Shown here piece after piece: positions 21,834 through 34,226 of a DNA stretch of 64,000 nt. The notes below the pieces were generated by a model, which saw only the letters and a list, made by a program, of their open reading frames with translations, made no database searches and was not told the DNA's origin. Numbering within the stretch: the stretch's first letter is position 1; every line of letters begins with the position of its first letter. Position numbers and translations under genes: made by a program. The stretch lies in contig CM043962.1 in assembly GCA_014529385.2 (NCBI GenBank), positions 36,175,598 through 36,239,597 of the forward strand, in the 5' to 3' direction. Origin of the DNA: Adiantum capillus-veneris (lineage: Eukaryota; Streptophyta; Polypodiopsida; Polypodiales; Pteridaceae).

Positions 21834-24800
21834 ATGGATGACAACAACAACACAGATGTGTTCGAGATGTTTGCTGCTGAGGACAGGTTGGATGGGGACA
21901 ACTTCCCTATGTGGGCTTATATGATGCAACATGTTCTTGTGTCAAAGGGTGTCTGGAACATTGTGCAGGGCATTGATGTACGTCCTGGTTCTGAGGATGT
22001 AGGCGATGTTGAGGATGTTGCAGGTCTTGCTGCAAGGATTGCCGCTGTTAGAGTTGTTTTGCCTACGGCAGAACAAGCTCGTTGGGATGTTAAGGATGCG
22101 CAGGCTCATGCATTGATTGTGTTGTCTGTGAAGCGCACCATTGTTCCTGACATCCGTTCAACAAAATCTGCAAAACAGGCTTGGGATATTCTAGCAGGTC
22201 TTTATGCAAGACGCAATGAGGCTAAAATTGCTTTGCTGTGTAAAGAGCTGGAGTCGAAGATTATGCACGAGGAAGATGATATGGACACTTTCCTTGCTAG
22301 TGTCAAGGATATCAATGAGCAACTTATTTCTGCAGGTGAAGTCATTTCAAACAGTTCCCTTGTGCAGACTGTTCTTGATGCCTTACTAGATTCCTACCAG
22401 ACTTTTGCTAGTACTTGGAGACTGATGAACCAAGGAAATCTTGAAGTTGTCAAGTTTGATGCATTATGCACATTGCTGTTGCAAGAGTCACTTTCAAGAA
22501 AAAACAGGACTAGGCAGCGTGCAGTTGAACAGGCTTTTATTGCTTCTCAAAGAAAGGGTGGTAACAGTAATGCAGCCACTTCTTATGGTTCTGCAGCGAG
22601 TGGCAAAAATTCTGTTCCTAATGCTTTTGCTAGCAGCACTTCGTCTGGCAATTATGGTGATAAGGGCAAAAAGAAGATACGTTGCCATTATTGTAAAGCC
22701 AATGATCACTTGATCAAGTCGTGTCCTAAGTTGAAGGCCAAAGAGACTAAGAAGAAAGAGGGTGGTTTCACTGCAAATGATGGTTCCACTACAAATGCAG
22801 CCATTGTTGAGTCTTCTGTGAAAGGAGACTGTGTTGCTGATGTTGATGCAGAATGGGCTTTTAGCGCAGAGTGCACTTACAATCCTGCTGTCCATGATGC
22901 ATGCTTGTCAGTTGCTGCAGATTCACATGTGTGGTATTTCGACAGTGGTGCTACAAAGCACATTACCTCACATCGTGAATTGTTTACCTCTCTCGAGTCT
23001 GTCCCTCATGGGAATTCAGTCACTTGTGCCAACAACGCCTCTTATCTAGTTCAGGGAGTTGGAAAGATTGTGCTCACTGCTGCTAATGGCAGCTCCTTCA
23101 CACTTGTTGATGCACTTTACGTACCTGGGATCAAGAAGAATCTCTTGTCTCTATCCGCACTTGCTAGACTTGGACTTGTAGTCAAATTTGTGGATGACAA
23201 ATGTACAATTCATGATCTCAGTTTTGGTGATGAAATTGTTGTATTTGGGCTTTTCTGCCATGGGCTGTATAAGCTCACTTTGTATGACAAGTGTGGACAA
23301 AATTTTGCAAATGCTGTTGCAGATTCAAGGGCTATTTCAGATGCAAAACTTTGGCATGCACGTTTTGGACATCTGAATTTTGCCAGTTTGCTGCGTTTGC
23401 AGAAATCTGATATGGTTGCTTCTTTGCCGCCTCTTGAAGCACCTGTCAAACATGTTTGTGAAGGCTGTATTTTGGGTAAGATGCAGCATTCTAAATTTCC
23501 AAAGGATGGTTCAGTTCGGGCCACATGCAGGTTGCAGCTTGTGCATAGTGATGTTTGTGGGCCCATGCAAACTCCGTCCTTGGGCAATTACCTGTACTTT
23601 GTGACTTCCATTGATGATTACTCGAGGCATGCATGGGTATTTCCGCTTAAAGCGAAGTCCGAAGTTTTTATGTGCTTAAACAATTTCTGGCTATGGTTGA
23701 AAATGTCTCGAAATGTACTATGGGCACCCTCCGTCAGATCGAGGGGGGGAGTATATGTCTCATGAATTTAATGCATTTCTGGCTAGTCGTGGGATAAAAC
23801 ACCAATGTACAGTGCCTTATACACCTCAGCAAAATGGTGTTGCTGAGAGGAAAAACAGGTTACTTACGGAAATGGCATGATGTATGGTCAAAAGTCAAGG
23901 TTTGTCACATTCTTTTTGGCTTGAGGCCATCATGTGTGCCACTTATGAACTTAACAGGTATCCTACGAAAGCTAGTAGTCTATTACTCCATATGAAGCAT
24001 GGCATGATAGAAAGCCTTCTATTGAGCACATGCGTGTTTTTGGCTGTTTGGCATATGCTTTGGTGCCACAAGTGCAACGCAGAAAATTGGATGATAAGGC
24101 TGTCAAATGTATTTTTGTTGGTTATAGTGCTGAAAGCAAAGGTTACAGGTTGTATCATCCGCAAACAAAACGTATTCTTGTTTCTCGGGATGTAGTGTTT
24201 GTGGAAGATTCTGTTCAGCCCTTGCTGTCATGTACTAGAGACAGTAATGTAAGCTCATAGGACATTTATGACACTTTGTTTTCTCTTTTCAGTGGTGGAA
24301 ATACGAATGTAAGTTCCAATGAGGCAAATGTACAGGCTATGGGGGGGGGTTTTTGAAAATGTTTTAGATCATCCTATTACTGATGCAGATGTACATGATG
24401 TACTTGATGAGGAAAGGGCTGAAAATGAGCAGGCTAGAGGTATGCCAAAATGGCTGGTGCACACTTTGCGTGCTAGTAAATTGGATGCACCTTTGTTTAG
24501 TCGTACTTGTTCAGGCTCTCGCCATGCATCTTATGCATCAGATTGTTATGCTTTGGCTGTGTTTAGTTTACATGATGTTGAGGAGCCTCTGTCTTTTGAT
24601 GAAGAATTCAGAAAATTGGATGGCTGCCATGCAATCAGAATATGATGCACTTATAGAGAATGACACATGGACTTTATGTGGTTTGCCTCCTGGCAAAAAG
24701 GCCATTGGTACAAAGTGGGTTTACAAGTTGAAACGCAAGCCGGATGGTGAGATCGATCGCCATAAGGCTCGGCTTGTTGCAAAGGGTTATGCACAGCAAA

Positions 24801-26115
24801 AAGGCATAGATTATGAAGAGACTTTTGCTCCCACTTGTCGTATGACTACTGTGCGTTTTCTATGTGCATTGGCAGCTCATTTTGGTTGGGATGTACATCA
24901 ATTAGACATTGTTACTGCTTTCTTGAATGGTGACATATTTGAGGAAGTTTATGTGACGCAGCCTCACGGTTTTGTCATAAAAGGACAAGAGGACAAGTGT
25001 GCAGATGTAAGAAGGCTTTGTATGGGTTGAAGCAATCTCCTCGTGCTTGGTATGAGAAAGCTGACACTCATTTGGTTAAACGAGGCTTTCGTAACAGTCC
25101 AACAGAAAGCACATTGTATGTAAAGCGTGAGGGTGATGTACTTCTCATTGTGGTTCTTTATGTGGATGATTTGCTGATCACTGGACCAAATCAGAGACAT
25201 ATTGCTGAATTTAAGGCTGATTTGAATGCTACTTTCAAGATGAAAGAATTGGGGTTGTTGCATCATTACTTGGGTATACAGTTTAAGCAGTGTGATGGTG
25301 GTATTGCCTTGTGCCAGAAAAGTTACATAGAGACATTGCTATGTAAGTTTGGACTTGAGGATTGCAAACCTATTGCCACTCCCATGGAAACAGGTTTGAA
25401 GTTGAGTCTACATGATGCTGGCGATCTTGCTGATGTCACTCTTTACCAAACTGCTGTTGGCTGCCTCATTTATGTATGCAACACGAGGCCGGATATTCAG
25501 TTTGCAATCTCACAGGTCAACAGATTTATGCATAGCCCAGGGTCTAAGCATTGGCAGGCTGTCAAGAGGATTTTCCGCTACCTTAGTGGCACTTTACATC
25601 TTGGCTTGTTTTATCCCAAGGGGGGATCATTGCCGTCAGACTTACATGCTTTTTCGGACTTAGATTAGGCTTGTTGTTTTGACACGCGAGTGTCCACAAG
25701 TGGTTTTTGTTTCATGCTTGGCAGTTCATGTATATCATGGTTGAGCAAGAAGCAACCTACTGTGGCCACTTTGAGTTGTGAGGATGAGTACAGGGCAGTC
25801 TTCACAGCTACGGTTGAGTGTGTATGGTTCAGACGCCTTATGGCTGATTTGGGTGTTGGACAGGACACCGCCAACACTATCTACACTGACAGTCAGAGCG
25901 CATTGGCAGTTGCGAGGAACCTAGTTTTTCATGCTCGCACAAAGCACATTGAGGTGCATTACCACTATGTCAGGGAGAGGCTCTCAGCAGGAGAGATCAG
26001 CTTGGCTTATGTGCCAACACAGGACAACCTTGCAGATCTTTTCACAAAGGCATTGTCTCGTGAGAAGCTTGAAGCTTTCCGCAAAGCTTTGGGCTTACTT
26101 CCCTTTGTGGACTGA
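21834..26115 (+). pseudogene. copia B gag-pol
   Basis: ATG at 21834 follows the truncated 5' LTR. Gag (UBN2-type) ends in a CCHC knuckle (CHYCKANDHLIKSC). Protease: WYFDSGATKHITSH. GAG-pre-integrase: LWHARFGHLNFASLLRL. Integrase: LVHSDVCGPM, a frameshift near 23690, then YTPQQNGVAERKN with a stop near 23879. RT: KAIGTKWVYKLKRKPDGEID, TAFLNGDIFEEVYV, and VVLYVDDLLITG with the YVDD catalytic motif. RNase H: SEDL-type end with LSCEDEYRAV and TDSQSALAVARN, stop at 26115. At least four disruptions (near 23690, 23879, 24260, 24990, plus TAG at 25666) make it non-functional, but domains are well preserved, consistent with recent insertion. Confidence 0.9.
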
Positions 26116-26190
26116 TCCTGTCCTCAGGGCGTGGCACTTCCCTTTACTCATGTGCCAGCTCTCGTTCACCGCATCACTCCAGGGGGGATT

Positions 26191-26417
26191 TGTTACCATA
26201 TACATGTGGTAGTGATGTGTGTGAACACACTAGGACCGCCGGGGCATTTTTTCCCTCTTTAGGAGGTTTTTTCCCCCGTGCATTATATATACGCCCATCA
26301 CTCTAGGGCTATCTATCTCTCCATTGCACACTAAGTAACACACTCTCTATTGTGTGCCTTGAGCTTCCTTCGTCTTCTCCAAGCTGTGTGTGTTTCTCTG
26401 CAACCCTAATTCCAACA
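26191..26417 (+). repeat. 3' LTR of copia B
   Basis: 227 bp from TGTTACCATA to TTCCAACA, followed by target duplication CACAT. Its first 119 bp are almost identical to 21580-21698. Confidence 0.93.
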
Positions 26418-26422
26418 CACAT

Positions 26423-26979
26423 GATGTCCTCTATATCTGATAGTTCCTCAACCACGACACTAGAAGCCACATTGGCCTTCTCCTTGTCCTTTGGGCTATC
26501 CTGTGCATGTGCCTTGACTTCCTTCTTCTCTTTCTTTTTGTCTCCGCCATTCTTTTTCCTTTCTAACTCAGCCTTATAGTACCTGCAATCGGGTTTCTTG
26601 TGACCTTTCCTGCCACATTGATAACAAGTCACATCACCCTTGCCTTTGCTTGCATTTCCCCTTTCTTACTCTTACTCTTACTCCGTTGTGCATAAGTATT
26701 CTTCTTTTTTGTCCTGCCTCTAACCATGCTGGCAGAGCTGCCTCCCTCTCCACTTGCTTTCCTCTTGATTTCTTCATTCAAAACAGAACCACTAACACCA
26801 TCAAAGGTCAAATTGGGGTTATTGGACAACGAAACGACCAAAGTTTCCCATGACTCAGGTAAGGTCATAAGCAAGAAGATAGCTTTCAGCTTATCATCAA
26901 AAGGGGGCAAGCAAGAATCTTGTAACTGCGACAAAGTACTTGTGAATAATGACAAGTGCTCTGCCGCGCTCTTGGACTC
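26423..26979 (-). pseudogene. copia A gag, C-terminal part
   Basis: The minus strand encodes the second half of the UBN2-type gag (FLLMTLPESWETLVVSLSNN), a basic linker (RTKKKNTYAQRSKSKSKKGE) and one CCHC knuckle (CYQCGRKGHKKPDC), then an acidic stretch. It lies between copia B (left) and hAT (right). Its frame continues into 30675-31014 when the hAT and one copy of its target duplication are removed, and into 21574 when copia B is removed. Confidence 0.88.
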
Positions 26980-26987
26980 ATCTAGTT

Positions 26988-29900
26988 CAGGGTTGTTTTA
27001 TGTACGTACGTCCGGCTAGATTCCGTACCGTACGGTACGTCCGTACGGAATCCGTACGTACGGTACCATTCCGTACGTGCAAAGCTTTAAGAAAAAAATT
27101 TGCCCGTCGGTTCCTTATCCGCCTGGTCGGATTGGTTGGGCGAGGCTTTTTATAAGGCCACCTATGCTATACCTCTTATTACCACAACAGAGAACCAGAA
27201 CACAGTGACCAGTCTCTGCACAGTGTCTGCACAGAGACCAAGGAAGGACTTCCGACTTGCCGCCACCGATAAGGTTCTTTCTCCCTCCCTCCCTCCCTTT
27301 GTGTTTGGAATCTGCAAGCCTCAAGGAGGCACTCTAGAGTCCTGACCTCGCGAAAGATTGTAAGTTTTGTATTCAACTTTGCAGTGTGCGTTAATTGTGT
27401 TGCAGAGTTATCATGCCTCGTCGACCTAATCCTCTTTGGGCCGAGTACACCAATGTCCTGAGAGTTGTCAACACAGGAGGCCAAGTAGGTTCAGAGACTC
27501 GCACTTGAGTGTGCAAGTACTGCGGAGAGCAGATGACGAGTACAATTACCAGGGTTTTGAAGCACCTCACTGGTATTGGCACCACTGGACATTGTGGGGG
27601 TTGCGAGGCTATCCCGCCAGCATTGAGGGATGCCTTGATTTTGGAGCATTTTCCTCCAGGATCTACTACATCGTCACAGTCAGGGGGAGCACGTGCAGCA
27701 GCAGCAGCAGCAGAGGATGCCTTGCAGGATGCATTACTTGGAGATATTGGCGGCTCTGTGTCTGCAGCGCCATCATTTGCAGACACTAGTAGAAAGAGAG
27801 CTCGTGTTTCACAGACTGAGGATGAGGGTGCTAGTGCTTCAGCAGCAAGTGCAGGTGGGGTTGAGGGTGTACGTGGCCCAAGGCAAACCACAATGCCATC
27901 ACGTGTACACAGTGATTCATGGGTAAAAGAGCGACAGAAAGTTGCAGAGATGGAGATTGCGCAGACTCTCATAGAGTGCAACATTGCATTCAATGTGTTG
28001 AAGACTGATCAATGGAAGAGGATGGTGAGAGCTATTTCACAGGTTGGTGCTACAGATTCCTAGAATGGTCTTGACTACCAAAAGATGCGCACTACCATGC
28101 TTGACGACCAAAAAGAGATCATAGACCGAGCACTGACTCCAGTGAAGGTTGGGTGGCAACAATTTGGATGCACTATTCTTTCTGATGGGTGGAGTGACAC
28201 GTGGAGGCGCCACATTATCAATATCCTTGTTTCCTGCTGCTTGGGCACATACTTCTTACGAGCTGTGGATGCAAGGAAAGTTGGAGAACGCATTTCTGCG
28301 GCGTTCATCTTCAAACATATTCGCCAGGCCATCAAGGCGGTTGGGAGAAGAACGTCGTGCAAGTAGATACTGATTCCTGACCATGTGGCATGCACATTTG
28401 AATTTTGCATACATTGTCCGACGTAATAATGTCCTCACTTCATTTAATATCTTGTCATGACTCATTGTAGGTGGTCACTGATAATGCCTCCAATTGCAAG
28501 GCCATGGGGGATATAGTGGAGGCTGAGTTCAAGCACATTGTGTGGACACCATATGCTGCACATTGCCTAGACCTTCTCATGGAGGACATAGGCAAACTTC
28601 CCTGGATGCAGCCTACAGTGTCTGATGCGTCCAAGCTTACCACTTTTTTCCGCAAAAAACACCAGGCCTTGGAAATCTTCAGGAGCCACAGTACAGTAGA
28701 CATGGTGCGTCCCTCAAAGACCAGATTTGCATACATGTATCTTGTGCTTCAGAGGCTGTTCAGATTGAGAGATCCACTGTTGCAGACAATTGTGGATCCA
28801 AAGTGGAGATTGATGCACCACACTCAGTCAGAGGCGACCAAGTACATTCAAAGAAAGGTTCTTGATGAGACCTTCTGGACACAGGTGCAGTCCTTGGCAG
28901 TGGCTCTACAGCCATTGTATGTACTACTACGGGTCACAACGGGTTACAGACATGGAGGGCTCTACACTTAGGTTGGTGTACCATCTGTTTATGCAGATGA
29001 AGACACACATTTCTGGATGTACCACGTTGACACAGGATTGGTAAGTAGAAACTACAAAGTGCTCTAATGTCCTCATGTGACATGGCTATTTATAATTTTT
29101 CAAAACACATACTTACTGTGACTATTTTGTTTGCAGTCGTGATGATATTTTGGCTATTGTAGAGACTCGATGGCAGTTCATGCGTCGTCCCATCCACGGG
29201 AAGGCTGCACTTCTCTATCCTCTCTACAAGAGCCAAGAATTGTTTGAGGAGGCTTCATTGCTCACACTACGCTCTGAATATCTGAACATTATATATGATG
29301 AGGATGAGCAATTGATTCTGGATTCAGAGATGAGTAGCTACATGAACAGTTTAGGACCCACCTTTGTGCGGTCTGTAGCATTGAGAAAGGAAGCTACCAA
29401 GCTTCCTTTAACATGGTGGCAGAATTATGGACCCCAGGGCCTTCCCAAGTTGTGCCACCTTGCATTGCGCATCCTTTCTTAGGTGAATATTGAAGTCTGA
29501 ATTATAATTTATAATTATTGAATGATGACTCTATATTGTCAAACGTGACACTTGTGACCCATGAGTGTTCGCTATTTGAATTGTTGTAGGATTGCTCAGC
29601 TGGGGCATGCGAGCGCAACTGGAGTGCATACTCTCTTATTCACACAAAGATCCGCAATCGTCTTAGCACCAAGCAGTTAAAGAGACTGGTTTATTGCCGT
29701 GCTAACATGTGGCTTGTGCGCAGCTTTCATGCCTTGGGGACACCCAAGCAGGTGAGATTTACATGCACATTTATGAAAACAAGTCAATGATCAAAAGACA
29801 GTGTTGAATCATGGACTATGTTTTGTCTTGTCATTGTAGGTGGATCCCACAGAGTTGAAGATGGTGGCATATCCTACTGTGGAGGAGGTCGATGCACGGA

Positions 29901-30666
29901 TTAGAGATGAGCAGGAAGAGATCCTTCGAGAGTTGCACAGGGAGCTAGAGAGCATGGATTGCTGGGTCACTAGATCTCGCTCTCGAGCTTATAGTATTCC
30001 TCTTCGCATTGTTGCTGCAGATCCAGAGGTTGCACACAGAGAGAGCATTCGCAAAGGAAAGTTACCCGTTCGGCCTGCTCGTGGACGAGCCAATGAGGCT
30101 ATTCGACTCATCCACACCCAGAGTTCAGAGGCTGATGATCCAGATGAGGGTGATGCACCCCTAGCATCTGTGCCAGAGGAGAGAGAGCCCGATTATGATG
30201 ATGAGGGCAATGTCTTGACAGATGGAGACATGCTCTCTGAGTCTTCATCAGCCTCTGATGATGCTTTTGAATAGTACTTACTAGTGATTGCCCAGTGCTT
30301 TGACTCATTTATGCTTTTTATTTTGTTGCTTGAGCCACCCAGACTCTTTATTCAGTGACTATGTTATTTTTGTAGTAGGATTCAACATTCAGTTATGTAC
30401 TTTTGACCTACACTATGCCATGTGGTCTGGACTCGATTCTAGCGGTTACATCACTTGTGGGGTGATTTTAAGTGTTTTTTGAAAGTTGTGGCTATGTTTA
30501 AGTATTGTGCAGTGTTTTTAAACTAGATCGGTTGTATATAAATTTGAAATTCTTTGTATTTTTAGCTTTTAAAAAAAATACTTACGTACCTTATGGCACA
30601 ATCCATACGGTACAACGTACAATACGTATCGAACACGTACCGAATACTACGTACCTTACAACCTTG
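26988..30666 (+). mobile_element. hAT DNA transposon nested in copia A gag
   Basis: An exact 8-bp target duplication ATCTAGTT (26980-26987, 30667-30674) and short terminal inverted repeats CAGGGTTGT / ACAACCTTG, both hAT hallmarks. Subterminal regions (27001-27080, 30580-30655) are packed with CGTACG-type palindromes (CCGTACGG, GTACGTAC), the expected transposase-binding repeats. The 3679-bp element carries a multi-exon transposase gene. It entered copia A after copia A had inserted. Confidence 0.95.
27413..30274 (+). pseudogene. hAT transposase gene (BED finger, DUF659, dimerisation)
   Basis: Exons inferred from GT-AG and frame: 27413-28362, 28471-29040, 29137-29482, 29590-29751, 29840-30274. 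The N-terminus has a BED-type zinc finger (VCKYCGEQMTSTITRVLKHL). An alanine-rich linker leads to the DUF659-like core (GCTILSDGWSDTWRRH, then VVTDNASNCKAMG, with the catalytic acidic residues of hAT enzymes likely among these aspartates). The C-terminus holds the hAT dimerisation region (CERNWSAYSLIHTKIRNRL) and an acidic tail (DDEGNVLTDGDMLSESSSAS). Defects: TGA at 27506-27508 where tryptophan is expected in the BED finger, TAG at 28061-28063, and a frameshift near 28950. It would cut and paste the element, but this copy looks dead. Confidence 0.88.
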
Positions 30667-30674
30667 ATCTAGTT

Positions 30675-31014
30675 GCATGCCAACAAGTTTTCGCATCAAG
30701 TGCACCTGGTTGACAGGCGTTGTATTTTCATACACTCCCTTTAACTTCTCCCACACATCAATAGCAGTCGTGAGACCTTTCACATCAATGACGGTCTCAT
30801 CGGTCATGGCCATTTTAATGTATGTAACGGCCTTCCTGTTCATGCTAACCCATGCTTCATCCGTCATATTCTGTGGCTTCACCTGTTCAAGTGCCCCTTC
30901 GTAATCCTTAAGAAATAGGATTCCCTGAATCATCTCTTTCCAAAGATCAAAACCTGTTCCATCGAACCTCCTAATCTCGAAGAGGTTCTTCACATCCGAA
31001 GAAGATGAGGCCAT
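30675..31014 (-). pseudogene. copia A gag, N-terminal part
   Basis: Starts at ATG 31014 (MASSSSDVKNLFEIRRFDG), a typical copia gag N-terminus with FDLWKEMIQGILFLKDYEG and AIDVWEKLKGVYE. Interrupted by the hAT at 30674. 5' of it on the minus strand lie a leader of about 740 nt, the primer site and the 5' LTR. Confidence 0.88.
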
Positions 31015-31771
31015 AGTTGCACGAAATAAGAGGGATAATACGCTGAATTTTTGGGCAAAATGCGCAAAAATCGGAGTATAGCCTCACAGAGATGTGCACT
31101 ACAGCTCCAAATGGTCACAGGAGCAATTTGGGGCAACATAGGTCGATTTGGGCACAAAATTCAATTCTGAAATTTATGTGCAGGAAATTTCAGCGAGCGA
31201 ATTTGTGCTCAAAAACAACAAATTTAGTTGTTTTTAGCCTCAGAAGACATACATAAGGCTAATACACAGCCTTTAGAAGCATGTAAGCGCAAAAGCCCCA
31301 ATTTGTAGCATCAAAATTGCATGAAACTGAGCCACAAATGGTCATACATAGACAAAATTTGTCAAACGTGTGTAGATTGCATCAATTTGCACTTTCCCCA
31401 ATGTAATTGCACCATAAAAACACTTGCAAAAACCTGCGCAAATCTGAAATTTGCTTAAAACACCTGTTTTAGGGCTTGTTTTTTCGGCAATTTCAGTGTT
31501 TTTCGGGTAGCGGGGACTTAGCAAAAGTATTTCCACACCTTAATACATCATCTGCAAAACCTGTATTTTGCTGTTATAACCTGTAATTTGTTGTTTTTGA
31601 CCTAATTTCAGCATGTTGTGGGTCAATTTGGGTTGCTGGGAGCTCTCTAGTGTCCAGGGACGAGTCCTTTGGCGACGAAATTGCAAAATCTCGCGTGAAA
31701 GTTGACCTTCTTAGCTGAAATTCAGCGTTTGCAGGTTTGGGGGCAAACCCTAATCGGGCTCTGATACCAGT
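31015..31771 (-). other. copia A leader with primer-binding site
   Basis: No coding sequence. The minus-strand end at 31758-31771 reads TGGTATCAGAGCCC, the standard initiator tRNA-Met primer site, directly after the 5' LTR. The rest is an AT-rich untranslated leader. Confidence 0.85.
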
Positions 31772-32072
31772 TGATGAGCGCACGGCGTTGTGTGCAAGTG
31801 AAAGAGTACGTGAGATTGTGCGGGGCGTGTGCAGGGAGAGATGGCGAAGGCCAGCAGGAGGCTGAGCGCTAGCAGATCGAAAGAGGGAGAGAGAGAGCAC
31901 GTAAGTTTCTTAAGGGGATAAGTGAGTGAGTTGTAAAAACTCACTATTTCTTTATTATTTGTATAAGGACCAATTTAATAAGTTAGTGGCCAAGTTCACA
32001 TTGAACTTGGCCAAAGGTTAGTACCTTTAAAATATACATTAAAAGGGGGCCATTTGGGGCTTTAACCCAACA
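31772..32072 (-). repeat. 5' LTR of copia A
   Basis: 301 bp, plus-strand ends TGATGAGCGC and TTAACCCAACA; right flank GTGTA is the target duplication. It pairs with 18750-19053. Confidence 0.93.
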
Positions 32073-33572
32073 GTGTATTGTGATGCTTCAGATGATTGCA
32101 TTGGCTCAGTAGACCAAGAAGGCCACGCAATAGACGACTTCGAGATGCAGAACTTCATGCTTCCATCTATGAGAAGGAACTCATGGCAGTTATCCATGCT
32201 CTCTCGGTTTGGAAACACTATCCTTTTAGAGCAGATTTTACGATCAAGATAGACTATCAGAGCGTTCGATATTCTCTCTCCACCCAAGTTGTCTGAGAAA
32301 CAGATAGGTGGGCCAATTTTCTCTCCATGTTTTACTTCCAACTCTTACACACTGTAGGAAGAAAGAATGTGGTGGCAGATGCGCTCTCTCAACGGCCCCA
32401 AGTAAATGCCATAACAAGTATACATCATCAAGAGTTGGACTCTCTATCTGAGATGTATCCCGATTTTAGTGGTCAATATGTCAGAGAGTGTGTACCATGC
32501 CAAAAAGCTAAGTATGATGGCCATAAGACTCTTGGCTTGCTTCAACCCCTTCCGGTACCACAGGTACCTTGGGAAAGTATTGCCATGAATTGTATAATGG
32601 ATTTACCGCGCACTCTGAATGGAAATGATGCAATCTGGACTATTATAGGTTAGAATAGAGTCAGTAAGCAAGCTCATTCATTCCAATAAGAAAAACCATT
32701 AAAGCTGATCACATGACCAAGATATTTCTCGCCCAGATTTTTGAGCATTTGGGTATGCCTAAAACAATTATCGATGATAGCAACCCACGGATGACCAGTA
32801 ATTTCTGGCGAGCACTTTTTACAAACTTGGGTACTAAGCTATGTTTCTCTTCGGCTTATCATCCTCAGACAGATGGACAAATCGAGATCGCTAACTCCAC
32901 AGTCCTAGACATTTTGAAGTGCTATGTCATAGATAATCAAAGAGAATGGATCTACCTCTCGCAAAATTCGCCTATAATAATACCATACATTCCTCTACAG
33001 GAAAAGCTCCTTTTGAAGTTATTTATGGCAAATAAACATCGTCGTGATCTCAAGCTAACTGAAGGACAATTTTTTCTTCTTAAGTTTGATAAAGCGCGAC
33101 TTAAGAAACAGGCCAATTAGAAAGGGAAGGTTATAAAACTTACCAACAGATATTATGGCCCATTTAAGATTACAGAACAGATAAATGACGTAGCATTTAG
33201 ATTGGATCTTCCACAGAATTGGAAAATTTGTAATGCTTTTCACATGAGCCTTCTACGACCATTCATTTGGCGAACTTCCTGTAGAACCAGTTACAGAAGA
33301 TCCTCCTGAGGTAGATGAAACTGAAGAAATACTTCTTCGATAACAGATCATTCATCATCAGGAACACCAATTGAAGTCTGGAAGCACTCATCGTAAGTAC
33401 TTAGTAAAGTTTACGAATTACTCCCCTCTAGATGCTCAGTGGATGACGGAATCAGACCTAAGATTCAATTAGTTAAAGTCAACCGTGTACTTAAATGTAT
33501 AAGGGTTGGATAACAAATATTTATGGTCATGAACCCTTACAGTTAAAGACAACTGCTTAGAAGCTAGAGGGA
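32073..33572 (+). pseudogene. gypsy C RNase H, integrase and chromodomain-like end
   Basis: RNase H resumes after the copia A insertion (YCDASDD, then YEKELMAVIHALSVWKHYPF). Integrase follows: the zinc-finger end VPCQKAKYDGHKTLGLLQPL, then core pieces SAYHPQTDGQIEIANSTVLD. A GPFKI-type segment and FHMSLLRPF follow, and a chromodomain-like stretch (YLVKFTNYSPLDAQWMTESD) near 33390-33465. This order marks a chromovirus. Several frameshifts and stops (near 32295, 32650, 33120, 33280) break it. Confidence 0.82.
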
Positions 33573-34150
33573 TGTAATATATATCTTTAGCTACGGCTAT
33601 AGTTGAATGAAAATGATTTTTGTGCACACAATATGAATATATGAATTTGTGAATCTATGGTACCAATAAATTATGAACGGGTAAATTTCCCAGTGCAATG
33701 TGCCATTTGGGAATTTATCCCGGTCCAAATAGTATGATAAGTAGAGCATTAGCCGGACGTAGTGCAGAACCAATCAGAACAAGCGCATGAATAAGATGGT
33801 GTCCCTAAAGGGCTCAGAAAAGTCATGATTTAATATTTTCACCGTGGCCGCCCACGGAAGTGGCTGGTCGGACACAGTGTCAACACGTCCCGGCGAGAGT
33901 AGAGTCGGGAGAAGCATGAAGACGATCGAGCTAATCATGCTCTAGTTTGGTCAGAACATTGAGTTTTAGGTGTGTTTTTAAGTTAAAAGGTTAAAAACCT
34001 TATAAACTCAGTGGCTAGATAGTATGAACGTGGCCAAATATAATAAACATAAAAAAAGATTAAAAGGTTAAAAACCTTATAAACTCAGTGGCCAGACAGG
34101 ATAAACGCGGCCAAATATAATAAACATAAAAGAAACTCAGCCATACCGTT
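33573..34150 (+). repeat. candidate 3' LTR of gypsy C
   Basis: Starts TGTAATATATATC right after a purine-rich AAGCTAGAGGGA. The end is not defined because no second LTR is in the window. Inside, a 77-bp unit is duplicated in tandem (TTAAAAGGTTAAAAACC at 33983 and 34060). Confidence 0.6.
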
Positions 34151-34185
34151 AAAAAACTGCAGTAGCTAGCGCTTTGCTATTTTGC

Positions 34186-34188
<3 letters not shown>

Positions 34189-34224
<36 letters not shown>
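34189..34224. repeat. (CT)n microsatellite at the 5' edge of LINE 1
   Basis: 36 bp of pure CT abut the truncated 5' end of LINE 1. Confidence 0.97.

Positions 34225-34226
<2 letters not shown>

Larger units (their letters stand above)
21580..26417 (+). mobile_element. Ty1/copia element B, nested in copia A
   Basis: The element is flanked by the 5-bp target duplication CACAT (21575-21579, 26418-26422) and starts TGTTACC and ends CCAACA. The 3' LTR is 26191-26417 (227 bp), preceded by the purine tract AGGGGGGATT. The 5' LTR matches it for only 119 bp (21580-21698); the rest of the 5' LTR and any primer site are replaced by unrelated sequence before the gag start at 21834. A related older relic lies at 8440-9097. 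Confidence 0.93.
18750..32072 (-). mobile_element. Ty1/copia element A (RT-deleted) with two later insertions
   Basis: LTRs at 31772-32072 (5') and 18750-19053 (3') are near-identical in length and end in TG...CA on either strand. The target duplication GTGTA is exact. The primer site TGGTATCAGAGCCC, complementary to initiator tRNA-Met, follows the 5' LTR on the minus strand (about 31758-31771). A polypurine tract (AAGTGGGAGGT) precedes the 3' LTR. Removing copia B and the hAT restores a continuous gag frame at both sites. The catalytic RT is deleted, so the copy could move only with helper proteins. Confidence 0.93.
18090..34150 (+). mobile_element. Ty3/gypsy chromovirus-type element C, internally deleted, split by copia A
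   Basis: The left part (18090-18749) has gag joined directly to the end of the reverse transcriptase. The right part (32073-34150) has RNase H, integrase, a chromodomain-like end and a candidate 3' LTR from 33573. The split is copia A with target duplication GTGTA (18745-18749 and 32073-32077). No 5' LTR was found upstream of 18090. The gag-to-RT junction implies loss of protease and most of RT. It is inserted in family A copy 2. Confidence 0.8.
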
